Assembly: GCA_012295275.1 (NCBI GenBank)
Contig: CM022673.1
Coordinates: forward strand, 8,669,311 to 8,720,310
Length of the DNA: 51,000 bases
From: Chrysomallon squamiferum
Taxonomy: Eukaryota; Mollusca; Gastropoda; Neomphalida; Peltospiridae
Direction of reading: 5' to 3'
This document shows positions 11,094 through 26,764 of this stretch, in pieces (position 1 is the first letter of the stretch; each line of letters starts with the position of its first letter). The notes beneath the pieces were generated by a model, which saw nothing but the letters and a program-made list of their open reading frames with translations, made no database searches and was not told where the DNA came from. The position numbers were made by a program, and so were the translations under genes.

Positions 11094-11423
11094 GGCACGC
11101 GCAAAACATGAGCAGTTCCAAAGAAATTTTCTCTGTTCGGCATTAATGAGGAGGGAGTAGGAGAAGAACGCTAAAATGGAAGGCATTAGCATGTTATATT
11201 ACTCATTGTCTTATCTAATTAATCAGAGATGGTTATCCGTGAAATATGCTGGTGAAAACCATAGGTCTATCATCACTCTTTGTGTCTTGTTTACAACTTC
11301 GCGCCACTTTGTTGTGCAAATCAGTTTTATCAGTCAGTCAGTCTCTAGGTAACTCCACGATTGTTAAAATTACAGTCTCTCAGTCCCTCTGTATTTTGGG
11401 GATTCTGTAATGACTAGATTTTG

Positions 11424-11537
11424 ATATCACTAGCAGTAGAAAAGCATACTGCAAACATCAAAACAAACACTGATGAAACACTGTTCAACTACACTATGGA
11501 TATTTATGTCATATTTCATGTGTGTGTGTGTGTGTGT
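11424..11537 (+). repeat. Perfect 114-bp copy of a tetraspanin exon 3/intron boundary
   Basis: Base for base identical to 25325-25438, which holds 25 nt of tetraspanin exon 3 and 89 nt of the intron before it, in the same orientation and ending in a (TG)n tract in both places. The copies differ directly outside both edges. The stray copy lies about 330 bp upstream of the CH-gene TATA box and has no tetraspanin coding context. Confidence 0.9.
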
Positions 11538-11552
11538 TCATATACTAATATA

Positions 11553-11590
<38 letters not shown>
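11553..11590 (+). repeat. (AT)n microsatellite
   Basis: Dinucleotide run shortly after the end of the 114-bp duplicated segment. Confidence 0.9.
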
Positions 11591-11592
<2 letters not shown>

Positions 11593-12777
11593 TGTGTTCT
11601 ATGACTGAATGTATATACGTTTATATATATACTTTTCTGTCTGTGTGTTTTATCTGTGTGTGTGTGTGGGCGGGTGAGGGTGTGGATGGGTGTGTGTTTA
11701 TTACATTTATTACCATTCTAATTCAGGAAACAAAATTGCTAACTTTATTTTTATTATAACAGAAACAGCCACAACTGCGTAATCATATCTACAACTGTAA
11801 TCACCACCGCATCCACAACAGCTACAACTATTCTAATTATAAAACTCGGCAGCCTATCACTTCCGTAGATTTCACTGATTAAATTGACGGCTTTAACAGA
11901 GAAATAGCGATTAAAATATCTGTTGAATGTAACGTGCATTAGTCAGAAACAGCAAATTTCAAAAGAATGCACAAATAAATTACTGTATATAAAAAAATAA
12001 AACAGGATTTAAGAATCAAAATACTTCTAACGCACTTGACAGAATTTTTGCAAAGAAAAGAAAAGAAAAGAAAAAGAATATGTTTGTGTATGTACCGGTA
12101 CCTATGTGTACGTGTTTGTGCGTGCGTATGTGCGTGCGCAGGTGCGTATTTAAAGGCATATTTGTTTATATTATTAGTTATGTATTAAAATGTAATGCGT
12201 ACGTAAGTCGGTTTACTTATAAATTATGTATCTAAATAAAAACGAATGAGATTTCTTTCATCAAACCTTTTGCAAGAATCATATATTTCATTATTCTTAT
12301 CAGTTTTAAAATTTGGGTTTACGTATAGAATTTCATATATAAATATAACAAATAAATAAAGAAGGCCAAAAAAAAAAAAAAAAAAAAAAAATGGCAAACA
12401 AATTTTGATATTACTTGACTGATATGGTTGAATATAGACAAATCAAGAAAATCTGATATCAGTTTTTATCATGTTTTAATTGCGCACTGAAATACCCACA
12501 AACCAGTCATTTTTATCTGCTGATGTCAAATGTTTGTGCTTATCTCAGCTATTAAAAGAGTTACGTATTCATGTGAAGATTTTACTGTGCGTACGTCGAC
12601 TATAATGTAGATAAAAATGTATTTAGAGGATCGTGATTTTTAGAAATATAAAGGGAGAGTGGATATTACTGGAAATGAAATACGTTTCATCATGAATAAA
12701 AGGAACTTTGGATGTGCATATTATAACAAAAATACTCACATTACGCACGCACATGCAACAAAAAAATAAGCCAAATA

Positions 12778-12813
<36 letters not shown>

Positions 12814-14131
12814 AATAAACACAAAGTAAAAAAGAGAGAAAACTAAACTACAACAAAAACGTTAAGAAAAAAGAATAAAGTAAAAATCGACTAAAATAAA
12901 TAAATAAATAAATAAATAAATAAATTAAATTAAATGAACAAAGATAAAAAAAAAAGTTTGGACATGCAGATGATGTAGTGAGACCAGTGAGACCGAATCC
13001 GTGCTAAGCACTCTGAAGTAATTTAGTTACTGCATTAATTGCTGTTAATTATCCTGTGACCATTAATAAGATAACTGAGCCTTTTAATCATTTATTTTAA
13101 TTTTGTATAACAGAATAAGATACTAGCTTTAAGCTGGAGATATAAATATAATTTACATGTATATATAAAATGTACACGCAACTTATTCTACAAGGTTTGC
13201 CACAAATAAAAGAGCAAATAACAATGTTTTGAGTTTTTTTAAAACGTGTATATATTATTTTCATGACTTTTTAGGAGTAATAGTAGTTCATTTGAATGAT
13301 GATGATGAGGACGAAGGCAACAAAAGTAATAAAGAAAGAAAAGGAAAAGCGTTGCATTTGCAATTGTTTTTTTGTTTTTTTCTACTGTAAATCTCTTGAT
13401 AAATAGGTGGAAATTACATCTGCAGCCGTGCGACAAAGTTAACCATTTATTGGTGGTTGTTTTTGGTGTTATATTGATATCATCAAGAAAAGTAATAACA
13501 CTGATCGGAGCATTTATTTTATATTAACAACGGTAACATATTTGTTAACTCGTTAAAAAAATAATTAAAAATAAATAAATATCATAGAAATCCTAAATAA
13601 ACTAATACTAATAAGTTCATGTTTTTAATATTCGCCCGCCACCGAATAATTCGTTCTTTCTTCCGTAATTATCGAGAGCTCCCAAGTTCAAGTCCGATGA
13701 ACAATTGCAAATATATGCCCATTATTTAATATAGCGAAATGAGTTACTGCTTATTTACGTCGAATATTCAGAACAGTAAAGCACTCAAAATGTTTCATAA
13801 AATATTGAATTGACAAGGTCAGTTTGTTAACTAATTAGTAAATAATTAAGATTATTTAGTGCATCTTGACTTGTTTAGAAACTGGGATATTAAATATTAT
13901 ATATACATAGTAACTATCTGATAATGATAGTAACAATTAACATACATTTTATATGCACATATATTTTACATTTTTAGAATAGTTTGAGCATTTTGAAACA
14001 TATATATTTATTTTATTTTATTTTATTTTCTTCTTATTTATTTTATTTTATTTTATTTTCTTCATATTTATTTATTTTATTTTATTTTATTCTCATTTAT
14101 TTATTTTTATCTGAAGGAAAAAAAGACACCA

Positions 14132-17100
14132 ATGGAGAGACCACCAGTGGGTAGATTACTTCTTGTTGGTGAAGGAGACTTTTCATTTTCACTGGCTCTT
14201 TCATCAAAGCCAGGTTTCCATGGTAACCAGATTGTAGCAACATCTTTTGAAACTGAGGAATCAATTGTCAAGCATCAAAAAGCCCTTGATAATGTGGCCA
14301 TGCTTAAAAACAAAGGTACTGTTGTTTAAGCATGTTGTTAATATTGTTAGGATAAAGGCATACTATAACTTATCACCAGTCTGAATAAACAGCAATTTTA
14401 AAATTTTCATACTGTCTTAGTAATAAATAAAGATAAAGAAGTTTGGTGTAATGTGTTTTTTGTCATTCATCTGGCTTTATTTATTACTGAATGTGTATAG
14501 TCGTTCCATTATCTTAACAGCTTTTATTATTTTGATTATTAATTTAATTTACCCTATAATCATTTATTCATCATTTCTTATGATAGTGAAAATAATTCAA
14601 ACTTTCTGTTTTTATTATTTTCTCTTTTTTTTTTTTAGCTTTCTTTCTCTATAATGTTAACCCCTAAGAGAATTTAAAACTGGTTTCACAACTGAATAAT
14701 TGATGGGACTACAGCATTAAATCTACTAATGACTAATTTTCTTTTTTTTACCAGAAATATGTTGGCTTTTTCTTTTATATTAATTATTGATACTACTATA
14801 TCATTTTTTTTTTTTAAAGTAAATGACTTATAATTACCATCATTAATTTTTTTTTTTTAAAGGTGTCACTGTTTTGTTTGAAGTTGACTGCACACAACTG
14901 CATACGGATGACCAACTTGAGGGTCAGTTGTTTTCTAGACTGGTGTTCAATTTTCCACACACTGGTGGAAAGTCAAACATCAAGAGAAACAGAGAACTGC
15001 TAAACGATTACTTCAGCAGGTAATATATGTTTAATATTGTACATATCTATTGCTGTATATATTGTATGTGTTGGGGGAGTGAAAGCAGATGTGTTCTTAG
15101 GTACATGTACAAACATGTAAGTAAAATGACCACGACAGTCAAATTTTGGCACAAAATAAAGAAGAGTTATGTGTTTATGATATATCCCTTAGAAAGCTGC
15201 ACATGCCACTGTGTGCATGTCACAAGGATTGAAAACTTTAAAATGTAATAATTATACTTGGCTTTTTGGTAAGATTTAATAGAAGAAATGTTGTTGTTTT
15301 TTCTCGTAAAATTAGTGTACAGTTGGTATTTATATGTAGAAGCAATAACATTTAGACTTAAACTACAAAATAAAAAAAAAAAAAAACAAGACATTCATTT
15401 CATAAGATTAGAATGATAATAATTAATGTCTGAATAAACAATTAAATAGAACAGGCTTATTTTAATTACTTTAAAATGTGAGAATTTACATCATGTCCTT
15501 TTTTACTGAAAATTCAGATAAATAATATATATACATATATAAAATATTTAAGATTGTTTAGAATAAGTTCATTATAAATAGATTTAGAATAAAATAAACA
15601 GTTTATATAATTGTAGTGCTGTGCAGATGTTGGAACCAGGAGGCCAAATTATGGTGACCTTATGTAAAGGTCAAGGTGGTACTCCTGCAGATTATCCAAT
15701 CAGAGCTTGGCATGACAGTTGGCAGGTTGTTTCATTGGCTGCTAATTCTGGGCTAATTTTGACTGCTGTGCATCCATTCCATGAAGCTGATTTCCCTGAA
15801 TACAATAGTGTTGGCTTCAGGTTTATAATTTTACTTACTTTATTTGATCAGTATTGTAAATTGCCCATAACTCAGGTTACCTATCTAATATCTGTATGGT
15901 TTAACAAACTATCACCTTTACACTCTTGCCTTTTAATTATTTATATACATAAGATTGTGATTTATGATTTAAACAGAAAATTGTTTTGGGTACAGTATAC
16001 ATATAAAGACATAACATTTCTTGAACAAAGGATTTTAATTTTATCAAAAGTCTATATATTAATATGGTACATCTTTGTAAAATGTTTTTGTTTTTGTTTT
16101 ACAGAACATTTATAATCAAAAATTGATATAAACTTTTATTTGATTATAATCTGGTTTCTAATGTCAGTTAAAATAAAATAAATTTATGTTTAATTCAGGA
16201 GTCAGGACAAAGGGTTTAACATTGAAGGTTCGTTGGTACATGTATTTGAGATTGCTGGTGTTCCAGCAGTTCCTGATTGCCTCAAATCATCCATCTTGTC
16301 AGTTCAAGGCAGACATCTGAAATGTCCCAAATACAATGAAGATAAGCTTAGTGGGTGTGTACAGTATGAATGTAAACTTTTTATTAGTTTAGATTGTTTA
16401 ATATCCTGTGCATTTTTCTGTTAAATGATTATTAAATTACATCATGTGCTTTTCAGTGATTTCATAAGGAAGTTCTCTAGGGGGTTTTTCACACTAGAAA
16501 TATAAGAATATTTTTTCAATCACAATGAACATAAGAGGTATTTTGTACAGTTTGTGGTATTCCTGAAAAAAAAGGAAAATGTTTCAGGTTTCTTTTACAT
16601 GAGTAGCAGTTGGTCAATTTTATTTCTGCCTAAACGTTTATTTTTTTTATCATGATTATATTTATTTATTTTTGTTGATTTCAGAAAATTATTATACACT
16701 AGTGGTCATCCATTATGCATCTTAAGATCAGATTTGGAGAACTACATTTCTGCAGAAATACCTTCTCATATTTGTTTTCCTGAAGATTTTCCTGTTGTAT
16801 TGGATGGACCAGAACCTTTCTGTCACATGGAGGGTGCTGAAAAGGATGGTTTTAAATATTTTTCTGAGCTGCATACAATGGAAGAATCTCTCTTGTTACA
16901 TGAACCTTACGTTTTGAATGTCTTGGAAAACAAGAACAGTATACATCTGTTACAGGATAATGAAAGAGATGAGGATTCACAGAATGTGAGTAGTGTTAAT
17001 GACTGCCTATTTCAAAATACTGGTGAGGGTGACTGTTATAATGGTGATGATGATGATGGTGACAGGATGCCATTTAATTATGGTGCTAATTCTGATCATC

Positions 17101-17939
17101 AGAATGGTGATGGTGATCATGCTACCTCTGGATCTATTTCTTCCTATCATCTGAGGACAACTGTTCTAGAACATTTAGATGAACTTGTGTCTTGCAGTAC
17201 CGAATCAGTTGTGATGGCATCTTGTGATGTCTACAGTCGTTGTTGTGTATCTACAGACAGACTACCTGTTTCACACGAGATGGTCATCCTCTGCAAAAAT
17301 GGAACAACAACAACATTAAATCCTGTTCAAACCGTTTGCAAAGCTTTAGAATCTTCACTGTCTTGTCATGTTAACCTAACACATTCTGAAAAGCCATTAT
17401 TTTTTATCTTTAACTCTGGATTCAAACTGCAGTGTTCTGATCATGTTGAAATTGTGTTGGACAGTAAAAGGATAGAGATTGGTCTTATATGGAGAAATGT
17501 TTCATCTTCCAAACCATTTATAGTTATCTTACTAAATCTTGATGTTATTGTTAGAACAGTGCATAAAATTCAGACTCCTTCACTAATTTGGTCTCAGGAT
17601 CAAAGGTTCCTTGGACAGTTTTCTTCAAAACCTTCCAAATTTCAACCTTTCAGTATTCACAGTCTCCAACATGTACATGATATGAGTTTCTGGGAGTGTG
17701 AAGTTAAAGAATTTGATGAGCTGAGTTTCAGTGACATAATCAGAGAAGTTGCTGGAGATGTAGTGGTCAAAGTTAAATTAATTGAACGATACCATGATGT
17801 GGACAGTGGACAGTGGAGTCGATGTTACCGATTGATTTATACATCCAGTGATCTTGCAGTGTCATACATAACATCTTGGAAACTGCAGAGTATGGTGCGA
17901 CTGGAGACTGCTAAGAAATTGGACATTAAATTGAGATAA
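14132..17939 (+). CDS. FDXACB1: FDXACB1-like protein: Rossmann methyltransferase-like (BMT5/DUF2431) domain plus ferredoxin-fold anticodon-binding domain
   Basis: Five exons: 14132-14315, 14863-15019, 15617-15820, 16199-16354 and 16685-17939, total 1956 nt, 651 aa plus TAA. The start ATG sits in ACCAATGG, and the protein opens at once with the conserved Rossmann glycine motif GEGDFSFS (residues 13-20). Further BMT5-type landmarks are FEVDCTQLH, LVFNFPHTGGK (88-98) and VTLCKGQGGTPAD (127-139). The last 99 residues are an FDX-ACB domain like the C-terminus of mitochondrial phenylalanyl-tRNA synthetase, with HDMSFWE, a conserved RCYRLIY strand and the terminal DIKLR. Length fits vertebrate FDXACB1 (about 620 aa). 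Yeast Bmt5 methylates 25S rRNA; the animal protein's substrate is not established, so a role in RNA modification or binding is only inferred. The middle (about residues 320-375) is an acidic Asp/Gly/Asn-rich insert. The donor after exon 4 (GTGTGT) is weak but keeps the frame. Confidence 0.93.
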
Positions 17940-18084
17940 TGGATAAATAATTGAAATAACAATTTCATTATTTTTGACAACATTTTGTGGAAGATGATTT
18001 GTACATGGCAAATCCATGTAAATAATATTTTGATCTGAAGGCGTAAGACAGCAAGATGTTTAAAATATTTTTCACAGAATCAGT

Positions 18085-18090
18085 AATAAA
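18085..18090 (+). terminator. Polyadenylation signal of the FDXACB1-like gene
   Basis: AATAAA about 145 nt downstream of the stop codon, the first clear signal after the coding region. It gives a short 3' UTR. Confidence 0.5.
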
Positions 18091-18110
18091 ATAAAATAAG
18101 ATTTTGAAAT

Positions 18111-21100
18111 CAGCAGAACAGATTGTTTATTCATATAAATTAAACAATCAAAAGATTCCATTGAAAAGCAAAATACATACAGGGTATATATTTAAGTACA
18201 TCCAGAACACTTTAAAAAAAAAAAAAAATAAAAAATAAAATTACATTAAAACAAAATTTGAAACTTATTCTTTTCAATAAACTGTGACTAGCATTAAAGT
18301 ATACCTGTCATGCATGCAAATAAACAGCTAAAATACATTTAATATATTTATATTTGTTACCACAGATCATTGTTGTTATTAGATTTTTTATTTTTTTTTT
18401 AAATACCAGAATACCCCCTTAAAACTGCCATTTTCCTTTCTCTTTTACTTTGTGATACAATATCATTCATAGTGTTAAACAAATAAATTTAAAATAACAT
18501 GTTACTGACTTTTACCACCCATGAATAAATAATTATTCATTTATAAAAATATATATTTGGTTATTTGTTTTGCACTACCACAGACACACTTTAACAGTAA
18601 ATTATAAGATATAATGCTTTAAAACAAATCAAACAAGGTAAAACATTTCTTCAACAAAGTGAACACAATACAATCAAAACAATTACTTATTGTTTCTGAT
18701 TGTTTTTAAATACACAACAAAGACTGCTGTGTATATACCAGTGTTATTATAATACTGATTAAATCAATTATTTTCTGTTTATTGGCCATTTCTGATTTTG
18801 TTACACATGTAATAATTTTAATATGCACATAAAAACAGGATTCACATTTTTTACTTGTCACACTTACTTACAGAAGTAAGTAGTTTTTGCCAAGATCACA
18901 TCAGTTTGAAATTTGGTACGTTTAACAGTTATCGTACAAATGAATTAAATTTTTTTTTAATACAAGATGCTGACCTAAATATCTTCATTTTTTTTTTTTT
19001 TTTTTTTTTCTCCCTTGTTTTGTAATTATATATTTAATACTTGTAAAATAAAATAGCAAACCAAAACTGGAAAATGAAAAAAATTGTTTATAAATATGAT
19101 AAAACAACCAAATAAAAGATAAATCATGTTTTAAATCTGATTTTTAATAACAGTATTTCCTACTTAATCACAACAAACCGAATATTTTCAACAAAACATA
19201 TGCAGTAAACACAAATTCTGTACCTAAGTGTCTCTGCTGTTTAAGTTTATAATAAAGTATAATAAAGATGTACAAAACTTCAAACTGCTGTAGTGTTTGC
19301 AGACTACAAATGGCATTTAATTAATTATATTTCAAAAATAGCTTGTTATCTGTTTTTATTTATTTATTTAATCAAATTAAAAGTGAGAGCTCACTGTTAC
19401 ATTGAGAATATTTAACAATTTCTAAATCAGTTTAAGAAACTATATTCTAGGCCTGTTCCTTGGAATAAGGTTTAACATTTGAGCATAATCTCATGTTTAT
19501 TTTGTATAATAGGAATCTGAGGTAGTCTAAAACTCTTAAGTTGTACAATTCGTTGTATTTGAAATAATAATAATAAAAGAAATATATACTTAACTGTATT
19601 TTAAATATTACAGCTCATAAGTGTATTAAATAGTCTAGTGTAGCACTGGGAAAAAAAAAAAATAAAAATCTGAACACAAAAACCAACCACTTTTCAAAAT
19701 AAGAAAACACCATTTTTGACGTCATTAAAAATATTAAATGTTCTGTTTTAATATACTGAATTATCTTGTTTTCATTCTATCCTAAGTTAAAAATATTCAA
19801 TTCATTTGTGCATCAAACAAGTACATGATAACAAAACACCACATTAATAATAATTATAATAAATCATACACAATATCACTGGTGATCTATTGGTCAAGAA
19901 TAGTCAGAAATATAACAAAGACAAATTCTGATTGGGACATACAACAATACATTAAATAATTTGAAAAAAGCCAAATTATTCAATTTAATATCTTAAGATT
20001 TATTGCCTAAAATCAATTCTGTTCATATATTATTTACAAAAAATATATCTTGCATGTTCATTAGTCTTTCTTTACATTTAAGTAATAAAATCAGAGTAGC
20101 GTTTTATACTCTGAAAATAATAAATTTTCAATATCTTCAGATTATTCTGACCAAAATATAAGTAACAACAATTTCCTTACACCATGTGGAAATGTTGTGT
20201 AATATTATCTTTGGTAGATGCTTATGTATCCTATATATATGCTGAAAAAACATTTAAATCAAATATAATACATTAAAACAATGTTAAAAAAAAGTTTAGT
20301 ATGTTATTATTAACATGAAAAGGGTTTGGTACAGTTGTCACCCCTTGGAATCTGGCACGACAACTGCTAACCCATAGTAAAGATGGAAAATGGAAGATAA
20401 CTGTCCCTAGAAAATATATTAATTACTGAATAAAAGTTTGCCAATTTGCAGAAAATGGTGATTAATTTTCATCTGATATTTAAAAATAATGAAATAGCTC
20501 ATTTAAATTCAAGTTTCTTTTTCAATTCAAATAGTTTCATAGAACTTTCATAACTTCAACATAATTAATTATATATTAATTTCTAAATTTTATTTTCAAA
20601 TGTTTACTGCAATCGTTAAAACTGCACATTATTTTTCACTTCTTTTTGGAATGTATTCATCTGACAGAAATTTAGTTTCACTCATAATTCATTATAAATA
20701 ATCTTCCAAATATAAATTAGTTTCAACTAATTATTCTCAATTTTCAAATTCACTTAACCATAAAACACAACAAATATATGTAACATTAAACAAAATTAAA
20801 CTTTCCTATAATAACTATATTAAGCAACTGGAAGAACTTGCGATTAAAAACAGCAAATACTGTGTTTTGTGGACACAACATTTTGAAACTATTCAATGTC
20901 AGTTATATGTCATCAACATTTATTTTATTTTATTTAAATTTTCAAAGTCAATGGGTCTGTTTCAAAAATAATATGTAAAAAAAAGAAAGAAAGAAAACCA
21001 ATACAAAAACAATACAAAAACAATACTATGAAGCACAATATCCTTGTATATAAATTATAATTCTTTAAGAGTGTAAAGGTGATGCAACACCAATATGTTT

Positions 21101-23762
21101 GACAACCTGTAGATATTACATCAAACACTTGAAATGCTGAAATGAATAAAACTAAATAGTCTTCTAGAACAAAACACACCAGTCCCAAACTGATTATTTT
21201 AAAAATCCAAATCTTGAGTACTATTTTTTTCTTAATAAATCTTGAATATATGTAACTAAACTAATTTCTGCATGAATTTAAACTGAAGTGACGACTTTTT
21301 TCGATGTGTTTACTTTTGTTTTCTTTTCAGTATCAACAATAACAAACACTTTTCTTCAAAAGTTATATCCTCCACATCACAAACTAAGCTTTAAAAATAT
21401 TTATTTCTCTAAATAGAATGATCTAATCAACAATATACCATAAAAGAATTATTAAAAAATAATTCAGGAAACTCAAAAAAGATATAGTAAAAAAAAAAAA
21501 AAAAAAAAGAAGAAAAGAAATGCATGCCACTTTTGTTATCAACACCATCAATTGTAATTTACAAATACTAATATACTATATATATTGTACAAATAATTAT
21601 ATAAAAAATGACTTAAGTCAGCTCAGTAACTTGAAGTTATAGTATATATACTGGACATAAAAATGCTTTACAAATGGAGGTAAAAAATAATAAAATTTAT
21701 AAACATTGTCATTGCTTTTTAAATTAAGAGGTATCTAAACACAACTCATTTTTTAACTTAATAGTTATAATAATATTTGCTTAAAAAGTTCATAATAATT
21801 TTAAATAAAATAGTTAGGTGTTTTATACCTGGTTTCAATATAAAAAAACCCAAAAACTAAACAAACAAAAAAATATGTACATACATGTATGTATGTAGAC
21901 ACAGACGTGGGTGTTGGTATAATAAAATTTAATCATTTTATGCAAAAACATAAAGCAATATAATTAAAATGCAAAATATCACATTCTATTAGGTGTTTCT
22001 TTGTTATCTTGATTTTGAATGTTCCATGTCTAAAATCCACTGGAAAATCAGCATGCAGACCAAGGTGTTTATCTTTTTTGAATTAGGAATTCTTGATTCC
22101 CCAAGTGTTAACAACTTAGGCAATGTATTAATAACAATTTCTAGAAAAAATTTCCAAAACATTATAGACAGTCTTTCATGTATTTCCAAAGCATTTGCTT
22201 CTATTTTGCGAGTTTGAGAAATTTTTAGCTTTTATTACAATTTTTTGTAAATGAATTTATTAATGTATGGAACATATCAAAATATCTATCTTAATTTACA
22301 CCAGAATTTTTCAACTTTATTCTAATTCCAGTTTGAATCATCAAACAACAGTGTGAATTCAAAATAAATGGTCTTTTGTGAATAAAATATAAAAATATAA
22401 ACAACAATAACAAACAAACAAAAATATATAAAAAATAAATAAAGAATAATAATAATAATAATTATATTAAATAAAACAAAATAAAATGATTACAAATAAA
22501 TAGATAAGTAAAAAAGTTGTTAAAAAAAGTACTTTTCATGGAGTAAAAACACATTTGATAATATAATTATAATGGATTAAATCGATGCATTAAACACATC
22601 AATTTATGAACACAGTAAATAATATTAAGTAGATGACGTATATTATAAAATTATTTGTTTGGAGATAGTAACAAAGAGAAATGTGCAGCAGCCAGTGGAA
22701 TTCAAATCATAACAACAACAGACCTGGTTAGCTATTTTCACTTGGTGGCAGTGTTTTACAATACTGAGACAGTTACACTGTTTTGTGAGAAGCAGACCAT
22801 TTCAGACACTTTCTATTCTCATATTTCCAAAAAATATATAACAAAAGGACTAGGATGTATTTTGTGGACTGGTGATTAACAAAATTTATACAGCAAGTAA
22901 ATAAATAATAACTTTAATCTATTTTTTTTAAACTGTAAAATGAAAAAGCTACAAAGAAAGGGGAAATAACTCATTAATCTTACCAGTAATAGGAATTCAA
23001 AAAATATGTTTACAGATATTTATTTTACTGACTAAATATGGAATAAAATAAAATATATATATATATATATATAAATAATACAAATAAAATAAAATGAAAC
23101 AATATAATTACTTTAGTATAAGTCATAATAAAGGATTAAAATTAAACAGAACAACTATTAGATAAAAGATGTTGCACATTTCTTTAAATTACTTTATCCT
23201 TCATATAATATTAGAAACACTAACTTGCTGACAAAATTAACCAATAAAACAATATAGAGAAACTGACATAAAAAACATTACTTGTAACATATGTTTGCAT
23301 TATAAAATACATGTAAAATTTAACAGATATTTCATTCAGGTTTGGAAGACAAATTTCCACGCTGTTTTAACTAATAAAAAATAAATGTATGTGTCAGATA
23401 ATCAGAAATGTATACAGATTGGGCCTGCCTTATTCACAGGTTTGCCATTTTGTGACAATAAAAGTTCAATAGTTGTAACAAATGCATATTTTAATACAAA
23501 TAATCTCATCTATCTAAATTCTTAATAAACAAAGTTCATTTGGACAACACCATACCTGTTCTATAATTTAACAAATAATTTCATTGAACAATATAGGGTA
23601 AGTATACAATCATAAATGCTTAGCATTTTAAAAATTAAAGAATAAAATACCATTATTTAAAGCTTGTTTAACAAGTGGTCCAAATATTAAAGGGCTTCCA
23701 AGGAATGATTCAGCAAGGGTTTTTATATTTAAAAAAAAAAAAAGCATAATCACTGGATTAAA
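18111..23762 (-). other. Non-coding interval between convergent genes; probable long 3' UTR of the tetraspanin
   Basis: About 5.6 kb with no convincing coding exon on either strand; the longest open frames are under 90 codons and show no domain. The stretch is AT-rich but less dominated by microsatellites than the rest of the window, as is common for long 3' UTRs. Minus-strand AATAAA hexamers occur throughout; the furthest before the FDXACB1-like gene is at 18126-18131. How much is transcribed cannot be decided from sequence. Short A/T homopolymers occur at 18991-19009 and 21490-21508, and (TA)n at 23056-23074. Confidence 0.35.

Positions 23763-26764
<3,002 letters not shown>

Larger units (their letters stand above)
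11094..14131. other. Intergenic interval upstream of both the CH-domain gene and FDXACB1
   Basis: About 3 kb between divergent genes. It holds the 114-bp duplication, (TG)n-rich tracts (11519-11537, 11655-11696, 12107-12150), (AAAAG)n at 12052-12076, poly-A at 12369-12391, (AAAT)n at 12776-12811 and 12895-12925, and (TTTTA)n at 14010-14110 just before the FDXACB1 start codon. No gene is recognised. Confidence 0.5.

Noticed and set aside
13681-13695. B-box-like GTTCAAGTCC that could mark a tRNA-derived SINE
   Set aside because: There is no A box at the right distance and no cloverleaf.
22655-22879. 74-codon plus-strand frame between the convergent genes
   Set aside because: Its start is not ATG, it has no domain, and it is more likely non-coding (probable minus-strand 3' UTR).
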